From: Nitrospirota bacterium
GTDB lineage: Bacteria; Nitrospirota; JACRHJ01
Length of the DNA: 64,000 bases
NCBI GenBank assembly: GCA_016212105.1
Contig: JACRHJ010000034.1
Span: forward strand, 1 to 64,000
Reading direction: 5' to 3'
Part shown: positions 21,218-30,588 of the stretch, one piece after another
Layout of the letters: every line of letters starts with the position of its first letter
Numbering within the stretch: the first letter of the stretch is position 1
Notes under the pieces: model-generated
What the model was told of the DNA's origin: nothing
Database searches by the model: none
What the model saw: the letters and a program-made list of their open reading frames with translations, nothing else
Made by a program: the position numbers and the translations under genes

Positions 21218-21952
21218 ATGAACAAGAAATCAACCGTTTTAGCCGTTGCCGCGCTGGGCGCCCTGCTGATGCCGTCACAGGCCCATGCCATGCACATCAC
21301 GGAGGGCATTCTCCCGTTCGGCTGGGCCTCGCTCTGGTTTGTTGTCGCGGCCCCTTTCGTCGGGTTCGGCCTCTACAAGCTTAAAAGAGACAAATCTGTC
21401 GTTTCGGCCAAGCCGCTGCTCGGCATGATGGGCGCAGCTGTCTTCATCATCTCCTGCATGCCGATACCCGTCCCGACCGCGGGGACGTGCTCGCACCCGG
21501 CCGGCACCGCGATGGCCGCGATACTCATCGGCCCGGTGTACAGCGTAGTCGCGGCGGCGGTCGCGCTTCTGCTGCAGGCGCTTTTCCTCGCGCACGGCGG
21601 GCTGACGACCTGGGGCGCGAACGTGTTCTCGATGGGCGTCGTCGGCTCCTTCGCGGGCTACGCCGTATACAAGGGGCTGACAGGGCTGAACGCGCCGCTC
21701 GTCGTCGCGGCGTTCTTCGCGGGCGTAATCGGCGACTGGGCCACCTACACTGCAACGTCGTTCGCGCTCGCGTCCGCCCTCGCCGGGCCCGGCGATGCCC
21801 TGAGTCTTTTCTACACGATAATGCTCGCGTTCGTCCCGACCCAGCTCCCGCTCGGCATCGTCGAGGGTTTCATAACCGCCGGGGCGGTGAAGTTCCTGCA
21901 CTCGCGCAGGCCCGAGCTTTTCGGGGCGCGCATACCGGCAACTGCGGAGTAA
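21218..21952 (+). CDS. cbiM: ECF cobalt transporter component CbiM, with signal peptide
   Basis: AHAMHITEGILPFGWA after an N-terminal signal sequence; behind cobalamin riboswitch. Confidence 0.92.
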   Translation: MNKKSTVLAVAALGALLMPSQAHAMHITEGILPFGWASLWFVVAAPFVGFGLYKLKRDKSVVSAKPLLGMMGAAVFIISCMPIPVPTAGTCSHPAGTAMAAILIGPVYSVVAAAVALLLQALFLAHGGLTTWGANVFSMGVVGSFAGYAVYKGLTGLNAPLVVAAFFAGVIGDWATYTATSFALASALAGPGDALSLFYTIMLAFVPTQLPLGIVEGFITAGAVKFLHSRRPELFGARIPATAE

Positions 21953-21954
21953 CC

Positions 21955-22275
21955 ATGTCAACCTCACAAAAGATTTTTGGTCGCCTTTTTCCAAAAAGGC
22001 GAGTTGTTCTGCCGTTTCTTTTGCTTTTCCTGCTCTTTTCCTCCGGCATTGCCCATGCCGCGGAGGAGAAATGGCCGGGCGTTGACGAGGCCGTCGTCGG
22101 GAAGTACGCGGAGGAGCACGGACGCCCGGCTAAGCCCTCGCTCCTCGAGCTTGAGGGCGACACGCTCCTGTTCGCGTTCCTTGTCGCGGGCGCGGCTGGC
22201 GGGTTCGTCCTGGGTTATTACTACCGGGAGTTTATCTCCAGACCGTGCGCCGGGAGTCGGACCGATGCGCGTTGA
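21955..22275 (+). CDS. Small membrane accessory protein of cobalt ECF transporter (CbiN-position)
   Basis: Signal/TM segment, WPGVDEAVVGKYAEEHGRP, C-terminal TM; lies between cbiM and cbiQ. Confidence 0.75.
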   Translation: MSTSQKIFGRLFPKRRVVLPFLLLFLLFSSGIAHAAEEKWPGVDEAVVGKYAEEHGRPAKPSLLELEGDTLLFAFLVAGAAGGFVLGYYYREFISRPCAGSRTDAR

Positions 22276-23032
22276 GGCCTTCTCCGAAATCTACGCCGCC
22301 GAGGGCGGGTTCGTCCGCGAGGCTGACGCGCGCGCGAAGCTTGTCTTCACGGGAGCCTGCCTCCTGCTCGCGGTGGCCTCGTCCGCACCGGCTGTCCCGC
22401 TGACCGTCGGCGCGGTCTGCCTCGGCATACTCGCGGCATCCGGCGTGCCGATTTCCGCGATACTTCTCCGCATGTCGGAGCCGCTTGTCTTCGCACTTAT
22501 AATCGCCTCCATACAGGCGGCGCTCACCCCGGGCGAGGCGGTCGCGGGCTTTGGGATATACGGCATGGAAGTCTCCGTGAGCGGGCCCGGTGTCCACAAG
22601 GGCGCCGTAATACTGGCGAGGGTGTTAGGCGCGGTCTCGGCGGTGCTGTTCATCACGATGTCCACGACGGCGCACAGGTTGCTTTCGGCTGCGGCAAGTT
22701 TGAAGGCGCCCAAGTCCTTCGTCGAGGTCGCGCTGCTTACGTACCGCTACGTGTTCGTCCTGCTGGAGGACGCTGTTACCGTATACCACGCGCAGAGGGG
22801 GCGGCTCGGGTACTCCGGGTGGCGGCTCGGGATGCGCTCGCTCGGCACGCTCGCGGGCTCGGTGCTCCTCCGGGCATACGGCCAGGCGGAGGCTACGGGC
22901 GAGTCCATGCGGATGCGCGGCTACACCGGCGAGTACGTCCAGGCGCACGACGAACATCTCAGGCCGCTCGACGCGGCATTTCTCGGCGGCGCGTTCGCCG
23001 TATGCCTGACGGTGTTCATATGGACGTCATAA
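22265..23032 (+). CDS. cbiQ: ECF cobalt transporter transmembrane protein CbiQ
   Basis: Multi-TM; LTYRYVFVLLEDAVTVYHAQRGRLGY; context. Confidence 0.9.
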   Translation: MRVEAFSEIYAAEGGFVREADARAKLVFTGACLLLAVASSAPAVPLTVGAVCLGILAASGVPISAILLRMSEPLVFALIIASIQAALTPGEAVAGFGIYGMEVSVSGPGVHKGAVILARVLGAVSAVLFITMSTTAHRLLSAAASLKAPKSFVEVALLTYRYVFVLLEDAVTVYHAQRGRLGYSGWRLGMRSLGTLAGSVLLRAYGQAEATGESMRMRGYTGEYVQAHDEHLRPLDAAFLGGAFAVCLTVFIWTS

Positions 23033-23856
23033 AGGCGGGGGGGCTGACCTTCTCATATCCGGATGGCACGAAGGCGCTCGACTCGGTGGACTTCCGCGCG
23101 GGCAAGGGCGAGTTCGTCGGCATGCTCGCCTCGAACGGCTCCGGCAAGACGACGCTCCTGAAACTCCTCTGCGGTATGCTCAAACCCACCTCCGGCACGG
23201 TCGAGCTTAACGGCCGCCCGGTCGGGGGCATCCCCCCCAAGGAGATATTCAGGATGGCCGGGATGGTCTTCCAGAACCCCGCCGACCAGCTCTTCGCCGC
23301 GACGGTGGCCGAGGACGTCGCGTTCGGCCCGACGAACATGGGCCTGACGAGGTCCGAGATAGACGGGCGCGTCGCTTACGCGCTCGAAGCGGTCGGCCTG
23401 AAGGGCCTGGGCGCGAAGCCGGTACAGCGGCTGTCGTTCGGCCAGCAGAAGCGGGCCTGCATAGCGGGTCTCCTTGCGATGGGCCAGGAACTGATGCTCC
23501 TCGATGAGCCGACCGCCGGGCTCGACCCGATGGGCGAGTACCGCATCATGGAGCTTCTGATGAAGCTGAACCGGGAGAAGGGCATAACGATGGTGATGTC
23601 CACGCACAACGTGGACATGGTGCCGCTGTTCATAGACAGGCTGTACATATTGAGCAAGGGCAAGGTGGCGCGCGAGGGCTCTCCGGCAGAGGTGTTCAAC
23701 GCCTCGTCGCAGTTGAAGGGTATAAAGCTCAGGCTTCCCCAGATAGCCGAGCTGATAGAGCAGATGAAGGACGAGGACCGGGTATCGTTCGACCGGCTGC
23801 CGCTGACCATCGGCGAGGCGAGACGGGAGCTGGTGAAGAGGATGCCGGGGCATTAA
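23020..23856 (+). CDS. cbiO: ECF cobalt transporter ATP-binding protein CbiO
   Basis: ASNGSGKTTLLKLLCG, LSFGQQKR, LLDEPTAGLDP. Confidence 0.93.
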   Translation: MDVIKAGGLTFSYPDGTKALDSVDFRAGKGEFVGMLASNGSGKTTLLKLLCGMLKPTSGTVELNGRPVGGIPPKEIFRMAGMVFQNPADQLFAATVAEDVAFGPTNMGLTRSEIDGRVAYALEAVGLKGLGAKPVQRLSFGQQKRACIAGLLAMGQELMLLDEPTAGLDPMGEYRIMELLMKLNREKGITMVMSTHNVDMVPLFIDRLYILSKGKVAREGSPAEVFNASSQLKGIKLRLPQIAELIEQMKDEDRVSFDRLPLTIGEARRELVKRMPGH

Positions 23857-24030
23857 GACCGTCATTCCCGTCCCGGCTTTAGGTATACCGGGGCAGGCTC
23901 CAGCGGGAATCCAGGAATTTCATAACGCCCCCCACCCCCCCTCTTATCTTAAGAGGGGGGATATTTGAAGGGCGGGCATTGCCCGCCGATTTTTTTTGTA
24001 GGGGCCGACCCGCGTGTCGGCCCTTTTGGT

Positions 24031-24104
24031 CATTGCGAGGAGCAAGGCGACGCGGCAATCTCAGCCTTTAAGAACTGAGATTGCCACGCTCCGCTCGCAA
24101 TGAC
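24031..24104. repeat. MITE-like inverted-repeat element (gtcattgcgagg...caatctcag / ctgagattg...ctcgcaatgac)
   Basis: Terminal sequences are imperfect inverted repeats; a different end sequence from the gtcattctgagcg family. Confidence 0.7.
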
Positions 24105-24119
24105 ATACAAGGCGCGCAT

Positions 24120-24839
24120 TTACCTCTTAGCCGCCTCGGCCACATCGTCCCGCAGCCCCTGCGCCGCCGGGTTTGTCACGTCCGCCGTTACCAGTATGTC
24201 CGCCGGACGCACGTCCCGTCCGTAGTAGGCCTTGTTGCCGCCGTCGTCTATGCCGATTACGGCGCCCTCGAGCGCCAGGCCGATGTACGCACCCTCGGAC
24301 TTGATGAACGACACGAACGCCGCCGTCGGCACCGGCGCAAGCGCGCCCTCCGCGCCCGCGCCCACGGGCCCGACCGCTATGGAGAAGTCGGCCCCGAGCT
24401 TGACCGAGGACGAGTACAGCTTCTCCGCCGCGCTCCTGTTCATGGCGAGCACCACGACCTCGGACTTCGACGCCCCTATCTGGAGCCCGAACGAGGCCTC
24501 GCCGATGTTGACGAACGCCGGCCCGCGCCACACGCCGGTCTCCCTGTCGCGCGCGAGGTACACGCCGTTGCCGCCCGCGCCGCCAAGGAAGAAGCCCGCC
24601 TTGTAAAATGCCGGGACTATGATTATCCCCGCCGCGTCCTTCAGCGAGTCGCGGAACCAGACCATGTCCGGGTCGTCCATGAACGCCTTGAGTGTAATCC
24701 GCGCCTGGTCCACGTTCACCTGCTCGTCGGTAGGCTCCTGTGCGTAAGCCGTCGCCGCGCCCGCCATGCATAGTACGGCAACCGTCAGGAAAACGGCCAT
24801 GCCCAGGGCGGTCAGGCCGCCTAAGAGTCTCGCTCTCAT
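24120..24839 (-). CDS. YSC84/SYLF domain lipid-binding protein
   Basis: Signal peptide; AAGIIIVPAFYKAGFFLGGAGGNGVYLAR, GLQIGASKSEVVVLAMN. Confidence 0.85.
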   Translation of the reverse strand: MRARLLGGLTALGMAVFLTVAVLCMAGAATAYAQEPTDEQVNVDQARITLKAFMDDPDMVWFRDSLKDAAGIIIVPAFYKAGFFLGGAGGNGVYLARDRETGVWRGPAFVNIGEASFGLQIGASKSEVVVLAMNRSAAEKLYSSSVKLGADFSIAVGPVGAGAEGALAPVPTAAFVSFIKSEGAYIGLALEGAVIGIDDGGNKAYYGRDVRPADILVTADVTNPAAQGLRDDVAEAAKR

Positions 24840-25034
24840 AACTTCCTCCTCATGTTGGCGCAAGGTATGCGCAGTTTGTTAATTTGTCCGGTCATGTATA
24901 TAATATAACACAATATCGGCCCGGAGCGCGCTTTCGGGGCGTCGCCTGTTTTACTTGACATATGCACTCCCCGGCGTGTAGAATGCATTGATTATAAAGG
25001 CGTTACAGAGTCGCCCGGCCCGGCCGGTCATCAC

Positions 25035-25523
25035 ATGGAGGTGTTAAACTTGTTTAATTTAAGGTCTTATGGAAAGATATTGGCGCTGGCCGTATCCCTG
25101 TTCGCCCTGATACCCGCTTCCGGATGCGGGAAGGACGAGGTCATCCCGCCATCCGCGGAGGCGGTCAAGGCGGAGCGTGCGCTCGACGCACTGGCGAAGA
25201 TGGAGGCCGCATACAAGGCGAGGGACATTAACGGTGTATTGCAGCCGGTCTCGCAGGACTTCGCCGGCGGACTTGGGGCGCTTGAGGCCAGCGTCCGGAA
25301 GGACATGGAGACGTTCGTGAGGGTGTCCCTTGAGACGCACGTAGACCGTGTCGTCGAGTCCGGCAACGACGTCAGCGTTATGATGCACTGGAACGGCAAA
25401 TGGTGGGACAAGTCCGGCCGCGAGGTCGAGGGGCGCGGCAACGCGGTATTCAGGTTCACGGACACGGGTGAGATGCGGCTTTTCTCCGTCACCGGCGACA
25501 ACCCGTTCGCGGTCGTCCGGTAG
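25035..25523 (+). CDS. Putative lipoprotein, NTF2-like
   Basis: Lipobox IPASGC; short alpha+beta protein. Confidence 0.55.
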   Translation: MEVLNLFNLRSYGKILALAVSLFALIPASGCGKDEVIPPSAEAVKAERALDALAKMEAAYKARDINGVLQPVSQDFAGGLGALEASVRKDMETFVRVSLETHVDRVVESGNDVSVMMHWNGKWWDKSGREVEGRGNAVFRFTDTGEMRLFSVTGDNPFAVVR

Positions 25524-25530
25524 CGCCGCC

Positions 25531-27093
25531 GTGCAGATAAAATCCGGGGTACTTTCCACCGACTACCTGGTCATCGGCTCCGGCGTCGCGGGCCTGCGCG
25601 CGGCTATAGAGCTTGCGATGGCGGGCTCCGTCCTGGTCATAACCAAGGACAAGGTGTCGGAGTCGTCCACCGAGTACGCCCAAGGCGGTGTCGCGGTCGC
25701 GCTCTCGGACGAGGACGAGATACGGTTCCACCTGCAGGACACGCTCGAGGCCGGGGACGGGCTGTGCGACGAAGAGAACGTCGGCATACTCGTATCCGAG
25801 GGCCCGGAGCGCATAAAGGAACTCATATCCTGGGGTGCCGAGTTCGACAAGGAGGGGAGCCGTCTCGCCTTCACGCGCGAGGCTGCGCACAGCCAGAACA
25901 GGATACTCCACGCCAAGGGCGACTCGACCGGCAAGGAGATAGAGCGGGCGCTCCTCGCCAAGGTCAAGGCGACGGGCGGCATCACCAAGTACGACTTCTC
26001 CTCCACGGTGGACCTTATAGTCAAGGGCGGGGCTGTCGTCGGCGCGCTTGTCCTGAAGGAGCGTGAGAAGAAGCTCGTCGCGGTCTACGCGAAGGCGGTG
26101 GTCCTCGCCACCGGTGGGCTCGGGCAGGTCTACCAGCGTACTACCAACCCGACCGTCGCCACGGGCGACGGGATGGCGATAGCGTACAGGGCTGGCGCGA
26201 CGATGGTGGACATGGAGTTCGTCCAGTTCCACCCGACGTCTCTTTTCGTGCCGTCCGCACCGCAGTTCCTCCTGTCCGAGGCGATAAGGGGCGAGGGCGC
26301 GCACCTGGTCAACGTGGCCGGGGAGAGGTTCATGCCGGGCTACCACACGATGGCGGAGCTTGCGCCGAGGGACGTCGTCTCCCGCTCGATAGTGTCCGAG
26401 ATGGCGAAGACGGACTCCGACCACGTCTACCTCGACCTGTCCGGGATGGGCGCGGAGTTCGTGAAAAAACGCTTCCCGAGGATATACGCCACCTGTCTCA
26501 CGTACGACATAGACATAACCGAGGAGAGGGTGCCGGTCTGCCCCGCCGCGCATTACATGATGGGCGGCGTGAGGACGGACAAGGACGGCGCGACCGACCT
26601 GCCGGGCCTGTTCGCCGCGGGCGAGGTCGCGTGCACCGGCGTCCACGGCGCGAACCGGCTCGCGTCAAACTCGCTCCTCGAAGGCATAGTCTTCGGGGCG
26701 AGGGCCGGGGCTGCCGCGGACGAATTCGGCAGGGGCGTCAGCCTCGGCCCCGGCCTGCTCAAGCCCGTCACGTGCAAGGGCCGCGAGATAAAGCAGCTCG
26801 ACCTGGTAAAGCTCAGGAGCAGCCTGAGGCGGCTGATGTGGTCCAAGGCCGGCATCATCCGCTGCGGCAGACAGCTCTCCGAGGCTTTGACAAAACTCGA
26901 TTCATGGGCATACCTGGAGGACGGGACGTTCATGTCCCGCAGGGAGCTCGAGATAAGGAACATGGCCGTCGTCGGGACCCTCATAGCGAGGGCGGCCTCC
27001 GAAAGGAAGGGCAGCGTCGGCGCGCATTACAGGAGCGACGCGAAGGACAGGGGCGTGGACTGGAGGAAGCGTTTCACATTCAAGAGAGGCTGA
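25531..27093 (+). CDS. nadB: L-aspartate oxidase
   Basis: DYLVIGSGVAGLRAAIE, STEYAQGGVAVAL, HGANRLASNSLLEGIVFG. Confidence 0.95.
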   Translation: MQIKSGVLSTDYLVIGSGVAGLRAAIELAMAGSVLVITKDKVSESSTEYAQGGVAVALSDEDEIRFHLQDTLEAGDGLCDEENVGILVSEGPERIKELISWGAEFDKEGSRLAFTREAAHSQNRILHAKGDSTGKEIERALLAKVKATGGITKYDFSSTVDLIVKGGAVVGALVLKEREKKLVAVYAKAVVLATGGLGQVYQRTTNPTVATGDGMAIAYRAGATMVDMEFVQFHPTSLFVPSAPQFLLSEAIRGEGAHLVNVAGERFMPGYHTMAELAPRDVVSRSIVSEMAKTDSDHVYLDLSGMGAEFVKKRFPRIYATCLTYDIDITEERVPVCPAAHYMMGGVRTDKDGATDLPGLFAAGEVACTGVHGANRLASNSLLEGIVFGARAGAAADEFGRGVSLGPGLLKPVTCKGREIKQLDLVKLRSSLRRLMWSKAGIIRCGRQLSEALTKLDSWAYLEDGTFMSRRELEIRNMAVVGTLIARAASERKGSVGAHYRSDAKDRGVDWRKRFTFKRG

Positions 27094-27095
27094 CC

Positions 27096-28856
27096 GTGGA
27101 CGACGCTCTGGGATCTGTACTCCCTGACTACGATGGACGCGAAAAGGACGCCGAGCGTATAAAAGCCCTCGCGGCGCTTGCCCGCGACGTGGTCATGGTG
27201 CTCGTGAAGACGGTCAAGGCCACGAAGATTTACCTGCCCAACAACCCCATCTACCAGAAGTTCCACGAAGAGCTTGGAGAGAGGTTCGGCGCGTTCTTCG
27301 AGCATGAGGAGAGGCTCGGCATCCAGGTGCGGCCGCACGAACTCGCCTTCATGGGACAGCAGGTCTACGAGAACCTGGAAAGGGACGACAACCTCGCCCT
27401 GATGTTCTTCCGGGACGGCATCCGGGAGATATGCTTCGAGAAGGGCGTCACGCCTTACGAGACCAGGGGTTTCATCGACATCCTCAGGCAGGGCTCCGGC
27501 GGCATGGAGCTTGACGACGACCTGGTGACGCTCCTCTGGGACCGGGACTTCACGAACATAACGTACACCCTCACAGAGGAGGAGACCGAGGAAGAGGCGG
27601 CCGAGGAGGCCGCGCTCATGTACGAGATAATACCGTCGTCCGCGGGCGGAGAGGATATGCAGGGCGCGGAGGCCGGCACGGCATTTACCGCCGCCTTCCG
27701 GCCGGACACGGACAGGCCGCCCGTGGTATCGGATGCGGTAAGGTCGACCTCGGCGTCCGGGGCGGCGGAGATGCCCGTTCCGTACATAGACTACCAGGCC
27801 ATCAGGGGCACATTCTCCGCGCCGGACGACCTGGCGCTCCTGGGGGAGCTTACGGAGATATTCCACGAGGTGCTGCTGACCGGGCGGGACAGCGGCCTCT
27901 CGGAGACGGTGGCCGACAGCATGGCGAGAGTGGTGGAGCTGTATGTGAGGCGCGGGGACCTTGCGTCCGCCGCCGGCATCCTCGCGAGGGTAAACGGCCT
28001 CGCGTACGACCCGCTCGCGGGCGACGTCCGGGATGCCGTGGAGCTGATACAGGGGCGTGCCCGCTCCGCCGACGTCGTCGTGGCGGCCGGCGAGGTCATC
28101 GACCGGGGCGTGGCGGGGTCGATAGAGGCCGCCGTGAGCTACTTCATGCAGCTCGACGATAGGGCGGTCCCGGAGCTTGTGGGCCTGCTGGACGCGCTCC
28201 AGGACAGGAGGGCCAGGAAGGCGGCCTGCGACGTCGTGGCGGAGCTTTGTCATGGACGGGGCGCGCCGCTTTTGCCGTATCTGTCCCATCCCCACTGGTA
28301 CGTCGTCCGGAACGTCGTCATGATGCTTGGCATGATAAAGGACCCGGAGACGCTGCCCGCCATAGGCGGCGCCGTGTCGCACCCGGAGACCAAGGTCAGG
28401 CGCGAGGCGCTCACCGCCCTGGCGTCCATGAAGGCCGAAGCCGCCGTCCCGTACATCGAGCAGGCGCTTTCCGACCCGGCCCGGCCCATCCGCATGGTCG
28501 CCGGCAGGGTCCTCGCCGAGGCCGCTCCGGGCCGTGCTTACAGGGCGTTCATGGCGATGGTGTCCGGCAAGGACTTCGACGGCCTCCTGACGGACGAGAA
28601 GAAGGAGATTTACACGCTCCTGGGACGCGCTGGCGGCGGCAAGGCGCTCCCGTTCCTCGCCGAACGCTTTAAGAAGAAGGGGCTTCTGGAAAGGCTCAAG
28701 GGAGACGGGGACAGGGTGCTCGCTGCATACGGACTGGCCGCGACGGGGCTGCCGGAGGCGGCGGAACTGCTTCGGGAGGGTGCCAAGTCCGGCTCAGACG
28801 CGGTAAGGCAGGCCTGCGAGACCGGGCTGAAACGCACCGGGGGGGCAGGACAATGA
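27096..28856 (+). CDS. HEAT-repeat domain protein
   Basis: C-terminal HEAT-like repeats (HPHWYVVRNVVMMLGMIKDPETLPAIGGAVSHPETKVRREALTALASMKAE). Confidence 0.75.
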   Translation: MDDALGSVLPDYDGREKDAERIKALAALARDVVMVLVKTVKATKIYLPNNPIYQKFHEELGERFGAFFEHEERLGIQVRPHELAFMGQQVYENLERDDNLALMFFRDGIREICFEKGVTPYETRGFIDILRQGSGGMELDDDLVTLLWDRDFTNITYTLTEEETEEEAAEEAALMYEIIPSSAGGEDMQGAEAGTAFTAAFRPDTDRPPVVSDAVRSTSASGAAEMPVPYIDYQAIRGTFSAPDDLALLGELTEIFHEVLLTGRDSGLSETVADSMARVVELYVRRGDLASAAGILARVNGLAYDPLAGDVRDAVELIQGRARSADVVVAAGEVIDRGVAGSIEAAVSYFMQLDDRAVPELVGLLDALQDRRARKAACDVVAELCHGRGAPLLPYLSHPHWYVVRNVVMMLGMIKDPETLPAIGGAVSHPETKVRREALTALASMKAEAAVPYIEQALSDPARPIRMVAGRVLAEAAPGRAYRAFMAMVSGKDFDGLLTDEKKEIYTLLGRAGGGKALPFLAERFKKKGLLERLKGDGDRVLAAYGLAATGLPEAAELLREGAKSGSDAVRQACETGLKRTGGAGQ

Positions 28857-30313
28857 CGCCCGGCCATCCGGACATGCAGTCCTTCGACGACGGCTTCAGG
28901 CAGAAGGGCCTGACCTACGGGCGCGTCCTCGTCAACAAGCTCGCCATACTGGTCAGGGTCGCCCAGATGCACGCGGCGGGCAACGTCGCCGTGGACAACG
29001 CCGCGGAGGCGGCGCTTGCCGTCCTCCGCGAGATGTTCGGGGAGCGCGGCAGCTTCTCACTGACGCTCATAGGCGAGTACTTCTTCCTCGAAGGCGAACG
29101 CATAAAATACCGGGCCGAGGACTACCCGAACTTCGAGCTGCTCGTCTCCGAGTTCAAGAGGCGCAGGCTCGGCTCTCTCAGCTTCAACTCCGTCGTGGAC
29201 GCGGCCGAGCTGGTGTCTTTCGCGCGCGTGTTCCTGGCCTCGGACATCTCCGGCCAGGACGCGTACCACGACCTCGCCAGGAGGCTCGGCGCGTCCGGGG
29301 TGTCCGGCCTGGCGACGGGGGAGGTCCGGGCGGCGAAGGCCAGGCAGGACGAGGACGACAGGCCGGGCTCTTCCGGGTCTGCCAGGCGTTCCTACGTCCG
29401 CGTGGTCGCCGCGACCAGGCGGCTGATGACCGGCATAGCGCAGGGCCAGCCGCCGGACATCAGGATGCTGAAGCGCGCGACGCAGTCGCTGGTCGAGACG
29501 GTGTACGCAAACGAGCCGGAGCTGATACGGCTCTCGGCGGTCAGGAGCGGTGGAAACGTCCTGAACCGGCATTACGCGAACGTGGCCGTCCTGTCTCTCT
29601 GCCTGGGCAAGAGGCTCGGGCTTTCGAAATACCAGATGGGCCGTCTCGGCATTGCCGCGCTACTGCACGACATAGGCCGCCTCGACTTCCCGGAGGACAT
29701 ACTCGACAAGGCGGACGACCCGGCGAGCGCGGCCGGGAAGCTTTTCAGGAGACACCCGGAAATCGGGCTCCAGACGCTCCTCAGGTTAAAGGGCTTGAAC
29801 GAAGTCGCGGTTTCGGCTATGATAGTGGCCTACGAGCACCACAGGAACCTGGACGGCACAGGCTACCCGGCTTCCGTGAGGAAGAAGGAGATGAACCTCT
29901 TCTCCAGGATTGTCAGGGTGGCGGACAACTACGACGCGACGACTTCGTCCGGCATTTACGGCATGATACCCGTCCTGCCGTACAAGTCGGTCGAGTTGAT
30001 GCTCACCCGCTCGGGCCAGTATTACGACCCGGGCATCCTGGAGCTATTCACCGCCATGGTGGGCGTGTACCCGGCAGGCTCTCTCGTCATGCTGTCGGAC
30101 GGCCGGATGGGCGTGGTCAGCGAGCCGGGCCGCGCCGTCGCGGGCAGGCCGAGGGTGCGTATTGTGATGAGCCGCGTGCGCACGGGCGGTTATGTATGGG
30201 AGGAGGTGGACACGGGCGGCAAGGACGAAAACGGAAACTACAAGGTGGACGTCGCCGGGGCTCTCGACCCCTACAAGTGCGGCGTGGACATATACCGTTA
30301 CCTGTTCGACTAA
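28853..30313 (+). CDS. HD-GYP-type phosphohydrolase domain protein
   Basis: LLHDIGRLDFPEDIL and HHRNLDGTGYP; overlaps the HEAT gene by 4 nt. Confidence 0.85.
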   Translation: MTPGHPDMQSFDDGFRQKGLTYGRVLVNKLAILVRVAQMHAAGNVAVDNAAEAALAVLREMFGERGSFSLTLIGEYFFLEGERIKYRAEDYPNFELLVSEFKRRRLGSLSFNSVVDAAELVSFARVFLASDISGQDAYHDLARRLGASGVSGLATGEVRAAKARQDEDDRPGSSGSARRSYVRVVAATRRLMTGIAQGQPPDIRMLKRATQSLVETVYANEPELIRLSAVRSGGNVLNRHYANVAVLSLCLGKRLGLSKYQMGRLGIAALLHDIGRLDFPEDILDKADDPASAAGKLFRRHPEIGLQTLLRLKGLNEVAVSAMIVAYEHHRNLDGTGYPASVRKKEMNLFSRIVRVADNYDATTSSGIYGMIPVLPYKSVELMLTRSGQYYDPGILELFTAMVGVYPAGSLVMLSDGRMGVVSEPGRAVAGRPRVRIVMSRVRTGGYVWEEVDTGGKDENGNYKVDVAGALDPYKCGVDIYRYLFD

Positions 30314-30374
30314 GCCACGGGATTTTTAACCCGGCGGGTAAATAGCTATATTAATCGACGTAAGAGGACTTAAG

Positions 30375-30488
30375 AATCCGGCGGGCGAAGCTCGCCATAA
30401 TTTGGCTTCCATCCATACAGGATCGAGGGGATACAAGGGGGAACGTTTCCCCCTTGTCCGGGGGTACAAGGGGGTCGCGCCCCCTTGA
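30375..30488 (+). repeat. ~115-bp dispersed repeat, copy A
   Basis: aatccggcgggcgaagctcgccat...cgaggggatacaagggggaacgtttcccccttgtccgggggtacaagggggtcgcgcccccttga; matches 32767-32881 (inverted) and 55401-55515. Confidence 0.88.
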
Positions 30489-30588
30489 GAGCAAGAAGGG
30501 CAGGCACTGGGACCCGCCCCTGCACAGAGACAAAGGCATGGGCCGACACGACGGTCGGCCCCTACAATTTTGAAGGGGATTTATTTAG

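Noticed and set aside
24031-24104. Inverted repeat as a transposon with its own gene
   Set aside because: Only ~74 bp with no ORF; kept as a MITE-like repeat feature.
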